A program made the position numbers and the translations under genes. The notes below the pieces were generated by a model. The model had not been told where the DNA came from, searched no databases, and worked only from the letters and a program-made list of their open reading frames with translations. A stretch of DNA of 64,000 nucleotides from Alcaligenaceae bacterium (GTDB lineage: Bacteria; Pseudomonadota; Gammaproteobacteria; Burkholderiales; Burkholderiaceae_B), in assembly GCA_013416445.1 (NCBI GenBank), contig JACCER010000009.1, positions 1 through 64,000 on the forward strand, in the 5' to 3' direction. Shown here one piece after another: positions 7,960 through 16,599 of this stretch. Positions within the stretch are counted from its first letter, which is position 1; the number at the start of each line of letters is the position of its first letter.

Positions 7960-8934
7960 GTGCTAGCTACCATACTTCGCCGTCTGTTCCAGACGGTGAT
8001 TATCGTGTTGGTGATGTCGGCGCTGGTGTTCGCGGGCTTGTACATGGTCGGCGACCCGGTTTCCATGCTGGCCAGCCCTGAAGCCAGCGATGCCCAGCGT
8101 GAACAGCTTAGGCTCAGCCTGGGCCTCGACTTGCCGCTGTGGCAACAGTATTTTGTATTTCTGGGCAAGGCGGCACAACTTAATTTCGGCAACAGCTTTT
8201 TAACCGGGGAACCGGCCATGCGTCTTATCCTGGAACGCATGCCGGCCACGCTTGAACTTGCCACGCTGGCCATGTTGTGTTCCATGCTGATAGGTGTGCC
8301 GTTGGGTATTTACGCCGGGCTCAGGCCGCAAAGCGTCAGTGCGCGTTCCATCATGACGGGGTCTGTGCTGGGGTTTTCGTTGCCCAATTTCTGGGTGGGG
8401 CTCATGTTCATTATGCTTTTTGCCGTCATGCTGGGCTGGTTTCCCGCTGGCGGGCGCGGGCCAGTGCAATGGGTAGGGCCAATACAGTTAAGCATATTCA
8501 GCTGGCAAGGTCTGCAAAGCCTGGCCCTGCCTGCCGCCACCATCGCCACGGCCAAATGCGCCTTGATTATCCGGGTAACCCGGGCGGCCACGCGCGAATG
8601 CCTGCCGCAAGACTATATCAAGTACGCTCGCGCCAAGGGCCTTGATAACCGGCGCGTGCTGGGCGTGCATCTGCTAAAAAACATACTGATCCCCATCATC
8701 ACCATAGGCGGCCTTGAATATGGGCAGGTCATTGCATTTGCCGTGGTAACTGAAACGGTGTTTTCCTGGCCCGGCATGGGCAAGCTGTTGATCGATTCCA
8801 TTATTACGCTGGACCGGCCGGTGGTCGTCGCCTACCTGATGCTGACGGTCGTGTTTCTGGCCTTGCTGAACCTGATGGTTGATATCGCCTACACCATACT
8901 CGATCCACGTGTGCGCCTCGAGGCCGCGGCATGA
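7960..8934 (+). CDS. ABC transporter permease (DppB-like)
   Basis: 324 residues with six predicted membrane segments, the first at about residues 9-30. The cytoplasmic EAA-type loop (RVTRAATRECLPQDYIKYARAKGL, about residues 205-228) docks the ATPase. The start is GTG at 7960, 13 bp after the binding-protein gene. The last four bases overlap the next permease start (ATGA). This is the inner-membrane half of the channel with the following gene. Confidence 0.93.
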   Translation: MLATILRRLFQTVIIVLVMSALVFAGLYMVGDPVSMLASPEASDAQREQLRLSLGLDLPLWQQYFVFLGKAAQLNFGNSFLTGEPAMRLILERMPATLELATLAMLCSMLIGVPLGIYAGLRPQSVSARSIMTGSVLGFSLPNFWVGLMFIMLFAVMLGWFPAGGRGPVQWVGPIQLSIFSWQGLQSLALPAATIATAKCALIIRVTRAATRECLPQDYIKYARAKGLDNRRVLGVHLLKNILIPIITIGGLEYGQVIAFAVVTETVFSWPGMGKLLIDSIITLDRPVVVAYLMLTVVFLALLNLMVDIAYTILDPRVRLEAAA

Positions 8935-9860
8935 CGGCGCCCAGCATTGCCGTCCCCGAAACGCTGGCTCACGAAAGCCTGTCGCGCGTTTTTATTGCGC
9001 AATTCATGGCCAGCAAGCTGGCTGTCTTTGGCTTGATCCTGTTGGTGCTGTTTCTGGCACTCGCCATTTTCGCGCCCTGGGTGGCGCCTCAAAACCCCTT
9101 TGATATCGGCACCCTCGACATCATGGATTCCAAACTGCCGCCAGGCAGCCTGAATGGCGACGGCACCATGACCTACTGGCTGGGCACCGATGGGCAGGCC
9201 AGAGACGTATTTTCCGCTATTTTGTATGGCATGCGCACCAGTCTGGTTGTAGGCTTTACGTCGGTGTCGGCGGCATTTCTTATTGGCACGGCGGTGGGCC
9301 TGATCTCAGCCTATTTTGGCGGTCGTATCGACTCACTGCTCATGCGCATGGTGGATATCCAGTTGTCGTTTCCCGCCATTCTTGTCGCCTTGATCTTGTT
9401 GGCGGTGCTGGGTAAAGGCGTTGATAAGGTCATTTATGCACTGATTGCCGTGCAATGGGCTTACTTTGCACGCGCTGCCCGTGCGGCGGCCATAGTCGAG
9501 CGCAACCGTGAATACGTTGAAGCCGCCCGCTGCATGTCGTTGTCGTGGCATCGCATCTTATGGCGCCATGTGTTTCCCAATTGCATTCCGCCGCTTATGG
9601 TGATTGCCACCATCGATCTGGCTCACGCCATTGCGCTGGAAGCCACTCTGTCTTTTCTGGGGGTGGGCGTGCCGGTTACCGAGCCTTCGCTGGGCATGTT
9701 GATCTCCAATGGTTTCGAGTTTCTGTTGTCAGGCAATTACTGGATATCTTTCTTTCCAGGCATTGCGCTGGCGCTGGTGGTAGTGGCCATTAATCTTGTG
9801 GGGGATCATTTACGCGATATTCTTAACCCGCGCAACGAGATACAGGGAGCAGGCTTGTGA
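8931..9860 (+). CDS. ABC transporter permease (DppC-like)
   Basis: 309 residues. The short cytoplasmic N-terminus, TM1 at about residues 25-48 and the periplasmic segment WLGTDGQARDVFSAILYGMR are hallmarks of DppC/OppC proteins. The EAA loop is AAIVERNREYVEAARCM. Overlaps of four bases at both ends with neighbours indicate translational coupling. Confidence 0.93.
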   Translation: MTAPSIAVPETLAHESLSRVFIAQFMASKLAVFGLILLVLFLALAIFAPWVAPQNPFDIGTLDIMDSKLPPGSLNGDGTMTYWLGTDGQARDVFSAILYGMRTSLVVGFTSVSAAFLIGTAVGLISAYFGGRIDSLLMRMVDIQLSFPAILVALILLAVLGKGVDKVIYALIAVQWAYFARAARAAAIVERNREYVEAARCMSLSWHRILWRHVFPNCIPPLMVIATIDLAHAIALEATLSFLGVGVPVTEPSLGMLISNGFEFLLSGNYWISFFPGIALALVVVAINLVGDHLRDILNPRNEIQGAGL

Positions 9861-10852
9861 ACACCGCCCATACTCCTGCCTCCAGCGATCTGCTGCTCGA
9901 TGTGCAAGGCTTGAAAACCTGGTTTCATACTCGCGATGGCATCGTCAAGGCGGTGGATGGCGTTACGCTGCAACTCAGGCAGGGGGAAATCCTGGGGTTG
10001 GTGGGTGAGTCGGGTTCAGGCAAAAGCATCACCGGGTTTTCTTTGTTGAACCTGGTCGACGAGCCTGGCCGCATGCAGGCTGATCGTCTGTTTTTCAATG
10101 GACACGATTTGCAAAAGCTGTCGGCGCAAGAATACCGCAACCTGCGTGGCCGCGATATGGCCATGATATTTCAAGACCCGTCCACTACGCTGAACCCGGT
10201 ATTGCGCATAGATACGCAAATGATAGAAGCCGTGCGAGCGCATAATAAAGTGTCGCGCAAGGCGGCGCGCGCGCGGGCGCTGGATGTGTTGAAAAAGGTA
10301 GGCATCCCGTCGCCCGAAGAGCGTCTGCTGGTGTATCCGCATCATTTGTCGGGTGGCATGCGCCAGCGCATTGCCATTGCTATTGCCTTGCTGAATGCGC
10401 CCAAACTTATCATTGCCGACGAACCCACCACGGCGCTTGATGTCACTATTCAGGGCCAGATTCTGTATGAAGTACAAAAGCTGTGCCGTGAAACTGGCAC
10501 GGCGCTGATTTGGATCACGCATGATCTCGCCATTGTTTCTGGCCTGGCCGACAGGCTGGCCGTGATGTATGCCGGGCGCATCGTTGAGACCGCCGCCACC
10601 AGCCAGATCATCGCTGCAGCGCAGCATCCTTATACCCATGGCCTGATCGCCTCGATACCATCGGTGCAAACACGAGGGCAGGCGCTGTTTCAGATACCAG
10701 GTTCCACACCTTCCCTGCTGAATCTGCCGGAAGGCTGTCCGTTTCGTACGCGCTGCTATCGTGCCACCGTCCAATGCAAAAATGCGCCGACACTGGAAGA
10801 GGCCGAGCCAGGGCACTGGGTCAGTTGCTGGCACCAGGGGGTGGAAACATGA
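9857..10852 (+). CDS. ABC transporter ATP-binding protein (DppD-like)
   Basis: 331 residues. Walker A GESGSGKS (about residues 50-57), signature SGGMRQR, Walker B LIIADEPTTALD and the switch HDL are all intact. The C-terminal oligopeptide-transporter extension carries the cysteine pattern CPFRTRCYRATVQC, as in DppD/OppD proteins that bind an iron-sulfur cluster. Start and stop overlap the neighbours by four bases. Confidence 0.93.
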   Translation: MNTAHTPASSDLLLDVQGLKTWFHTRDGIVKAVDGVTLQLRQGEILGLVGESGSGKSITGFSLLNLVDEPGRMQADRLFFNGHDLQKLSAQEYRNLRGRDMAMIFQDPSTTLNPVLRIDTQMIEAVRAHNKVSRKAARARALDVLKKVGIPSPEERLLVYPHHLSGGMRQRIAIAIALLNAPKLIIADEPTTALDVTIQGQILYEVQKLCRETGTALIWITHDLAIVSGLADRLAVMYAGRIVETAATSQIIAAAQHPYTHGLIASIPSVQTRGQALFQIPGSTPSLLNLPEGCPFRTRCYRATVQCKNAPTLEEAEPGHWVSCWHQGVET

Positions 10853-11964
10853 ATGCGCCAAATGCCATGGGCAGTGTGCCATCGCAGGGTGTCGACGACG
10901 TCGCCAGCCAGTCTGGCTCGTCCATGCTCAGCTTGCGCGATCTGCATCTGAATTACATACAGCCCGTCGATATGTTCGAGCGCCTGGGCATGTTGGTAAA
11001 AGGGCGCCGGGCGCCGCGTTCGGTGCAGGCGGTGGCGGGTGTCGATCTGGATATACGCGCGGGCGAGGTCATAGGCATCGTCGGCGAATCGGGTTGCGGG
11101 AAGTCTACTCTGGGGCGCATGATTTCCGGTATTTTGCCGCCCACATCCGGTGAAATCTTTTATAGAGGGCAGGCGATCAGCGGGTTGGTCGGCGCGGCCC
11201 GGCGCGACTACGAACTGGGTGTTCAAATGATCTTCCAGGACCCATACTCGTCACTGAATCCCCGCATGCGCGTGATCGACATCATCGGCGAGGCGCCTGT
11301 CGTGCATGGCATGGTGAAGCGCACCCGCAAAGAAGAATACGTGGTGCAACTCATGCAGCAAGTGGGGCTGGACCCAGCGTATCGGTTTCGTTATCCGCAT
11401 CAGTTTTCGGGTGGACAGCGCCAGCGCATAGGCGTGGCGCGTGCCCTGGCCTTGAAACCATCGCTGATCGTGTGCGACGAGGCCGTGGCGGCGCTCGACG
11501 TGTCCATACAGGCACAGGTGTTGAATCTGTTCATTCAGTTGCGGCAGGAACTGGGGCTGACCTACCTTTTCATCAGTCATAACCTGGGGGTGGTCAGCCA
11601 TATTGCCGATCGTGTCGTCATTATGTATTTGGGTCGCATCGTTGAAATTGCCGATACCGAAACCATTTTTAGTCGCGCACATCATCCGTATACGCAGGCG
11701 CTTATTAAAGAACTGCCAGGCTTGCGTACGGATCAGCGTCAGTTTGACCCCATCAAAGGGGAATTGCCCTCTCCGATTGCACCGCCGCCTGGCTGCCCGT
11801 TTCACCCGCGCTGTCCTAAGGTCATGGACAGGTGCAGGGTGGAGCGTCCTTTGCTGAAAACGCTGGGCCAAGATGGTCCAGCGCCTGGTTTGCCCGATAT
11901 CAGTCTTAGCCTGCATCAAAGCGCCTGTCACTTGAATGACGTTATCCCTTTGGAGCCAAAATGA
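10849..11964 (+). CDS. ABC transporter ATP-binding protein (DppF/OppF-like)
   Basis: 371 residues from the ATG that overlaps the previous stop; an upstream in-frame ATG at 10774 would lie inside that gene. An N-terminal extension of about 20 residues precedes the ATPase core. Walker A is GESGCGKST, signature SGGQRQR, switch SHNL. Walker B reads [11 protein letters not shown] instead of the usual DEPTSALD; the catalytic Glu is kept. The C-terminal [14 protein letters not shown] motif matches the DppF/OppF family. It is coupled to the next gene by an ATGA overlap. Confidence 0.93.
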   Translation: MNAPNAMGSVPSQGVDDVASQSGSSMLSLRDLHLNYIQPVDMFERLGMLVKGRRAPRSVQAVAGVDLDIRAGEVIGIVGESGCGKSTLGRMISGILPPTSGEIFYRGQAISGLVGAARRDYELGVQMIFQDPYSSLNPRMRVIDIIGEAPVVHGMVKRTRKEEYVVQLMQQVGLDPAYRFRYPHQFSGGQRQRIGVARALALKPSLIVCDEAVAALDVSIQAQVLNLFIQLRQELGLTYLFISHNLGVVSHIADRVVIMYLGRIVEIADTETIFSRAHHPYTQALIKELPGLRTDQRQFDPIKGELPSPIAPPPGCPFHPRCPKVMDRCRVERPLLKTLGQDGPAPGLPDISLSLHQSACHLNDVIPLEPK

Positions 11965-12821
11965 GATTCGCCGACGAAGAATTTGAACCCTATGTGCTCT
12001 CGTTGCCCACCAGCACGGCCATCCCCTTGGTTTGTGATTCACCGCATAGCGGGGTGATTTACCCGGCAGATTTTTTAAGCTGCCTGCCGATATCAGTCTT
12101 GCGTTCGGGCGAAGACACCTACGTCGAAGAACTATGGAAGGCGCTGCCCTCCGTAGGGGCCACTTTGCTGGCTGCTAATTTTCCACGTACTTATATCGAC
12201 CCCAATCGCGAGGTTGATGATATCGATCCGAATATTTTGGCCGAGCCCTGGACGTCGGAACTGCGCCCCACCGAGAAGTCGCGCTTGGGGCATGGGCTGC
12301 TCTGGCGGCGGGCGCGGGATCGGGATATCTATGATCGCAAGCTGTGGGTGGCCGAGGTTGAAAACCGCATAGGTACTTACTATCAGCCCTATCACGAGGC
12401 GCTCGAGCGGGAAATTGAAAATGTTTATAAGCGGTTTGGTGTAGTCTGGCATTTGAATCTGCATTCCATGCCGGCCAATTCCTACGAGGTGCTGGAAATC
12501 GATACTGACCAGCCACTGGCCGATTTTGTATTGGGGGATTGCGATGGGACGACTTGCGATCCTACGCTGATAGGAATCATTGAAGATTTCCTGAAGGGGC
12601 GTGGTTATACGGTGGCGCGCAATGATCCGTTCAAGGGGGTGGCGTTAATTGCGCGTATTGGCCGGCCGGAAGAAAACCGCCATAGCCTGCAAATAGAAGT
12701 CAATCGCGCGCTGTATATGGATGAAGATAGCTATGAAAAGTCAGCCAATTTCTGGGTTTTGCAAAAGGATTTGACGCAGTTGTGCGGGAAGGTGGCAGAG
12801 TTCGCCCAGGGGCTGATTTAA
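11961..12821 (+). CDS. N-formylglutamate amidohydrolase family protein
   Basis: 286 residues, FGase (HutG) family. Typical opening PLVCDSPHSGVIYP (about residues 22-35), then RTYIDPNREVDDID (about 72-85) and WHLNLHSMPA (about 163-172), the likely metal-binding and catalytic elements. The C-terminal segment HSLQIEVNRALYMDE is conserved. Characterised members remove formate from N-formylglutamate in histidine breakdown, but no hut genes are here. Instead it is translationally coupled to a peptide-type transporter, so it may act on an imported N-acyl or N-formyl compound. That substrate assignment is inference. Confidence 0.85.
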   Translation: MRFADEEFEPYVLSLPTSTAIPLVCDSPHSGVIYPADFLSCLPISVLRSGEDTYVEELWKALPSVGATLLAANFPRTYIDPNREVDDIDPNILAEPWTSELRPTEKSRLGHGLLWRRARDRDIYDRKLWVAEVENRIGTYYQPYHEALEREIENVYKRFGVVWHLNLHSMPANSYEVLEIDTDQPLADFVLGDCDGTTCDPTLIGIIEDFLKGRGYTVARNDPFKGVALIARIGRPEENRHSLQIEVNRALYMDEDSYEKSANFWVLQKDLTQLCGKVAEFAQGLI

Positions 12822-12920
12822 AGTTGTGTCTTGTAGGCCGTGCCGGACGGGTGGTTCGACGCCCATTGCTTCAGAAATAATTATGTGACCACTATGGTGT
12901 GGGGTTTTTCATTCTTGCGA

Positions 12921-13137
12921 AAGTCGGGTGTGTCGGGGGCTGTTTCGGCTTCACGCGCTGCGCCCCTGACGGGGTTCCCGTTACGGTCAGCGCCATCGAG
13001 GCGTCCGCGGAACTCGCCCGGTCGGACCAGTGGTCCGACAAGCGTCGGGCTCAAACAGCCGCGGCCTTGCCCCCTCGATGGCGCTGACCGTAACGGCTTG
13101 CGCAAGGCGCCTGCACAGCCCCCGACACACCCGACTT
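12921..13137. repeat. Palindrome A of copy 2
   Basis: Outer arms 12921-12943 and 13115-13137 are a perfect 23-bp inverted repeat (AAGTCGGGTGTGTCGGGGGC... to ...GACACACCCGACTT, then TTTTT). Inner arms 12978-13001 and 13073-13096 are a perfect 24-bp inverted repeat starting CCGTTACGGTCAGCGCC. The centre is GTCGGACCA-G-TGGTCCGAC at 13021-13039. The whole could fold as one long cruciform or RNA hairpin. Confidence 0.92.
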
Positions 13138-13253
13138 TTTGCATCAGCGAGGTTTGGACCTGCTCATTTGCCACCGATCAGCCGTGCCAGTAAAACCAGC
13201 CTTTCAGGCTGCAAGGCCGTCAGGCCGGCCAATTTTCTGTTACGCAGTTGTCT

Positions 13254-13422
13254 GGGGTGGGTGAAGCTCAGTGCGGCGGTAGGCGTGCGCCGCGTGCTGA
13301 CGAAGGGAAGCCGGGGGGTGTCGGCGGCCGTTGTTTGAGCGCAGCGAGTTCGGCCGACGCCCGGCTGTACGAGGCAGACGCGGAAACAAGCACGCCGTGC
13401 CGCACTGAGCTTCACCCACCCC
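13254..13422. repeat. Palindrome B of copy 2
   Basis: Arms 13254-13277 and 13399-13422 are a perfect 24-bp inverted repeat (GGGGTGGGTGAAGCTCAGTG... and its complement). Shorter inner complements follow (GGCGTGC at 13282-13288 with GCACGCC at 13390-13396; AGCCGGG... with ...CCCGGCT), so much of the module is self-complementary. Confidence 0.9.
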
Positions 13423-13423
13423 G

Positions 13424-13499
13424 GACAACGTCATAAAAACCGGACAACGTCATAAAAACCAGACAACGTCATAAGAACCAGACAACGTCATCAGAAAAA
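13424..13499 (+). repeat. 19-bp tandem array, four units (copy 2)
   Basis: Units start at 13424, 13443, 13462 and 13481 with the pattern GACAACGTCATAARAACC. The array ends 2 bp before the stop codon of the convergent C45 gene. Confidence 0.9.
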
Positions 13500-13501
13500 A
13501 G

Positions 13502-14530
13502 TTATACCAATTCGGTATTTACCAATTTGAAACGCGCCGACTGGCCAGGGCGTTCGTAGATATCCCACATCACTTGCTCGGCACCGACACGGATGTCGGC
13601 GGTGGCCATGGTGTTTTCCGCGTCGCTGTCGTCAGGGGCATCGCGGTAAATGGGAAATGACTTATCGGCCTGATCGACCAAGATGGATAAGGGTTCGATG
13701 CTGTCGGGGCTGTCAGCCGCGCTTAATAATGCGTTGCCGCGCTCTTGCCTGTGACGGGATGAATCGGTAATGACTTGCGGGAGGTCTTGCATGGTTGCAT
13801 GAGTAATATGGTTTGCATGCAGGGTAGGCACTTTGATATCAAGTACTGACAGGCCCATGGCGTTGAATTCAACACTCAGCAGATCCGGGTAGCCGCATTG
13901 GGCCAGGCTCAGGTGGAAGCCGCCAGCGCGTGGCGATTGGCGTAGCAGTTCGATGGCTTGCGCCAGCCCTGCCTGGTTCAGCAAGGCGCGTGTCAACACC
14001 ATGCGCGGTACGCCTGCGCTTACCTGACGCGAACGCAAGTTGTTGACGGTCATGGCCAGCCCATGTTCGTTCACGGCAAAGGTGTGGCCAGGAATTGATG
14101 CTGGGTATAAAAACGAAGTAAAACGTGGGCCGCTGTCAGGGGCGAACTGGCCTATGCCGCAATAACCGGCAAAGCCAGGGTCGCCATCTTCGTTGTGCGT
14201 AATCCGAGGGCCTGCTGCCAGGGGCAACTGCACCGTGGTGCAGCCATCGGGCGCCATGGCCCAGACATCGCCTCGGCAATTCCATAGAAAGACATCTTCG
14301 AAAGGCAGTTCCAGCCCTGCAGCCAGACCTTGCAGTTCTTGGTGGATATGGGGGAATTGTTGCTCGACCTGTGTTTGCATGGCTTGCGCGGCAGTGCTGC
14401 CGCGCCAGGCGGTGACGCTGGCCCATGATGGCGAATGTACGAGATATGAGTGCGCGGCTTGTGCGCCAAACTTGCCTAGCGCCTTGCCTATTTGCAAGGG
14501 CGTGCCAGACAATTCGATTAAAGACAACAT
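13502..14530 (-). CDS. C45 family autoproteolytic acyltransferase/hydrolase
   Basis: 342 residues from the ATG at 14530 (MLSLIELSG); the frame is open further upstream but crosses the divergent promoter region. It belongs to the family of isopenicillin N acyltransferase and related Ntn hydrolases. The predicted self-cleavage site is Gly-Cys in PDGCTTVQLP at about residues 119-128, which would make Cys the N-terminal nucleophile of the mature chain, as in fungal acyltransferase. The upstream DVFLWNCRGDVW is also family-like. Members cleave or transfer acyl groups on amide bonds; the substrate is unknown. It is divergent from the aminotransferase gene. Confidence 0.82.
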   Translation of the reverse strand: MLSLIELSGTPLQIGKALGKFGAQAAHSYLVHSPSWASVTAWRGSTAAQAMQTQVEQQFPHIHQELQGLAAGLELPFEDVFLWNCRGDVWAMAPDGCTTVQLPLAAGPRITHNEDGDPGFAGYCGIGQFAPDSGPRFTSFLYPASIPGHTFAVNEHGLAMTVNNLRSRQVSAGVPRMVLTRALLNQAGLAQAIELLRQSPRAGGFHLSLAQCGYPDLLSVEFNAMGLSVLDIKVPTLHANHITHATMQDLPQVITDSSRHRQERGNALLSAADSPDSIEPLSILVDQADKSFPIYRDAPDDSDAENTMATADIRVGAEQVMWDIYERPGQSARFKLVNTELV

Positions 14531-14613
14531 GAGACTACCGCATGGATGGATTTGAATGTTGATTAGTATATTATCAATGATCCATATGTTGAGATTTGTT
14601 ATCAGGTGCCGCC

Positions 14614-15939
14614 ATGACTCATGTATTTCATCGCAATCCCAAACAGAAGCTGGATTTTGCCGTACGCGGCCAGGGTATCGAGCTTTTCGACCAGAACAAT
14701 AAAAGTTATATCGATGCATCGGGTGGGGCAGCGGTTTCGTGCCTGGGCCATGGCCATCCCGTTGTCATCCAGGCCATTAAAGACCAGCTCGATCAGATCG
14801 CCTATGCACACTCCTCTTTTTTCACTACGCAGGCCGCGGAAGACCTGGCCGATTTCCTGGCCAGTCGTGCGCCGGGTGATTTGCATCATGTGTATTTTTT
14901 ATCAGGCGGTTCTGAAGCGATAGAAGCATCGTTAAAGCTGGCGCGGCAATACTTTGTGGAAATCGGCCAACCGACGCGGCGCCACTTTATTGCTCGCCGC
15001 CAAAGTTATCATGGCAATACGCTGGGGGCGTTGGCGATAGGTGGCAATGCCTGGCGGCGTGAGCCTTTCCTGCCTTTGCTGGTGCCCGCGCACCATGTGT
15101 CGCCTTGCTATGCGTATCGCGATCAGTTGCCTGATGAAACCCAGGAACAATACGCGGGGCGTCTGGCCGACGAACTCGAGCAAAAAATCCTTGAGCTTGG
15201 GCCGGAAAACGTAGCGGCTTTTGTTGCTGAAACCGTGGTTGGCGCAACAGCGGGCGCACTGGCGCCGGTCAATACTTATCTGCAGCGTATGCGCCAGGTG
15301 TGTGACCGCTACGGTGTATTGCTGATACTGGATGAAGTGATGTCTGGCATGGGCCGTACTGGCCATTTGTTTGCCTGTGCGCAAGACGGCGTTGCGCCCG
15401 ATATCATTGCCATCGCCAAGGGCCTGGGTGCAGGCTATCAGCCTATAGGGGCAATGATGGCCAGCGACAAAATCTACAATGCCATACTGGCCGGCAGCGG
15501 CTTTTTCCAGCATGGTCATACTTATATGGGGCATGCCACTGCCTGCGCGGCAGCGTTGGCGGTGCAGCAAGTCATAGAAAAAGAAAACCTGCTGGCCAAT
15601 GTGCTGGCGCGTGGCGAGCAGTTGCGTGCCGAATTGCGCGCGGCACTGGGCCAGCATCCGAATCTTGGCGATGTGCGTGGCCGGGGCTTGTTTGTGGGGG
15701 TCGAGTTCGTGCAAGACCGCGCCAGCAAGGCTGCGCTCGATCCAGCACAAAAAACTCATGCCAGTCTCAAGAAGCAGGCCATGCAAAATGGGCTGCTCAT
15801 GTACCCTATGGGTGGCACCATCGACGGCGTGCAGGGCGACCACGTGTTGCTGGCGCCACCTTTTATTTGCACAGACGCCGACATCAGCGAAATTGTTGCG
15901 CGTTTTGCCCGTACCGTCAGCCAGGTTCTGCCTGCTTAA
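14614..15939 (+). CDS. Class III (omega) aminotransferase, PLP-dependent
   Basis: 441 residues from the ATG at 14614 (MTHVFHRNPKQK). Fold type I pattern: SGGSEAIEASLKLARQY binds the cofactor phosphate, LILDEVMSGMGRTG carries the Asp that holds the pyridine nitrogen, and the Schiff-base Lys is in AIAKGLGAGYQPIGAM. Typical of omega-amino-acid or diamine transaminases. A CMD-family gene follows after 24 bp, suggesting an operon. The divergent C45 hydrolase suggests release of an amine or amino acid from an amide, then transamination; this is inference. Confidence 0.9.
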   Translation: MTHVFHRNPKQKLDFAVRGQGIELFDQNNKSYIDASGGAAVSCLGHGHPVVIQAIKDQLDQIAYAHSSFFTTQAAEDLADFLASRAPGDLHHVYFLSGGSEAIEASLKLARQYFVEIGQPTRRHFIARRQSYHGNTLGALAIGGNAWRREPFLPLLVPAHHVSPCYAYRDQLPDETQEQYAGRLADELEQKILELGPENVAAFVAETVVGATAGALAPVNTYLQRMRQVCDRYGVLLILDEVMSGMGRTGHLFACAQDGVAPDIIAIAKGLGAGYQPIGAMMASDKIYNAILAGSGFFQHGHTYMGHATACAAALAVQQVIEKENLLANVLARGEQLRAELRAALGQHPNLGDVRGRGLFVGVEFVQDRASKAALDPAQKTHASLKKQAMQNGLLMYPMGGTIDGVQGDHVLLAPPFICTDADISEIVARFARTVSQVLPA

Positions 15940-15963
15940 ATCAATATCCAAGGAAGTTTATAC

Positions 15964-16488
15964 ATGGCTCGTTTACCTTATGCCGATCTGGCCCACCCCG
16001 AGGTCAGCCCTCTTGTTGAGCAAATAGTTGCTGAACGCGGCAGTGTGTTGCTGCTATACCAGATGCTGTTGCAAAGCCCGCCAGTGGCGCGTGGCTGGTT
16101 GAATCATCTTACGGGTATCCGTCATAACAGCTCCTTGGCGGGCGATCTGCGCGAAATGGTCATTATGCGTATTGCCATTTTGAACCGCGCGCCCTATGAA
16201 GCCGATCAGCACGCGCCCATTGCGCTCAACGAGGGCATGTCTCAAGCGCAACTGGATGATCTTCCTGATTGGGCGTCATCGGCGTTGTTCAGCGACAAAG
16301 AGCGCGCGGTGCTGGCCTATGCCGACGCCATGACGCTGCATGTACAGGTGCCTGATGCCGTCTTTGCTGCGGTCAAACCGCATTTTGAAGCCAAGCAACT
16401 GGTCGAGCTGACGGCGACCATTGCTACCTACAATATGGTGTCGCGCTTTCTGGAAGCCCTGGAAATCCACACTACAGACGAAGACTGA
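15964..16488 (+). CDS. Carboxymuconolactone decarboxylase (CMD) family protein
   Basis: 174 residues, all-helical CMD/AhpD fold. The core reads MVIMRIAILNRAPYEADQHAP at about residues 62-82, with Glu and His where many relatives have a Glu-Cys-x-x-Cys-His motif. Both AhpD cysteines are absent, so thiol peroxidase activity is not expected. The C-terminal half (VELTATIATYNMVSRFLEAL) is standard for the family. AAGGA precedes the start. It is probably co-transcribed with the aminotransferase; the reaction is unknown. Confidence 0.85.
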   Translation: MARLPYADLAHPEVSPLVEQIVAERGSVLLLYQMLLQSPPVARGWLNHLTGIRHNSSLAGDLREMVIMRIAILNRAPYEADQHAPIALNEGMSQAQLDDLPDWASSALFSDKERAVLAYADAMTLHVQVPDAVFAAVKPHFEAKQLVELTATIATYNMVSRFLEALEIHTTDED

Positions 16489-16542
16489 TCAGAACGGCGC
16501 CTGGTGTTTTTGCCATGGCGGTGTTGGATGGCGTATTGGGCT

Positions 16543-16574
16543 TGTCGGATTACACGTTTGGCTAATCCGACAAA
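16543..16574 (-). repeat. REP-like inverted repeat
   Basis: TGTCGGATTA and TAATCCGACA flank ACACGTTTGGC. The tail CAAACAACGTCGCATAACC resembles the 19-bp tandem unit of the composite repeats. It lies between convergent genes. Confidence 0.85.
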
Positions 16575-16599
16575 CAACGTCGCATAACCGTCACCTGGC

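Larger units (their letters stand above)
12921..13499 (+). repeat. Composite palindrome/tandem repeat, complete copy 2
   Basis: This fills the space between the convergent ends of the amidohydrolase gene (12821) and the C45 gene (13502). Order: palindrome A (12921-13137), a conserved linker ending ttctgttacgcagttgtct (13138-13253), palindrome B (13254-13422) and a four-unit 19-bp array (13424-13499). It is nearly identical in order and sequence to 54088-54678, 40 kb away, in the same orientation. Open frames inside are short, arginine rich and read through stems, so I do not call genes. Positions 12822-12920 show nothing else clear. Confidence 0.92.

Noticed and set aside
12840-13193. ORF of 117 residues in composite repeat copy 2 (similar ones at 54097-54360)
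   Set aside because: It reads through palindrome arms, is Arg/Pro/Ser rich, lacks a ribosome site, and related frames exist on both strands because of the palindrome. Conservation reflects the repeat, not a protein.
14932-15951. 339-residue antisense ORF opposite the aminotransferase gene
   Set aside because: Shadow frame without recognisable motifs.
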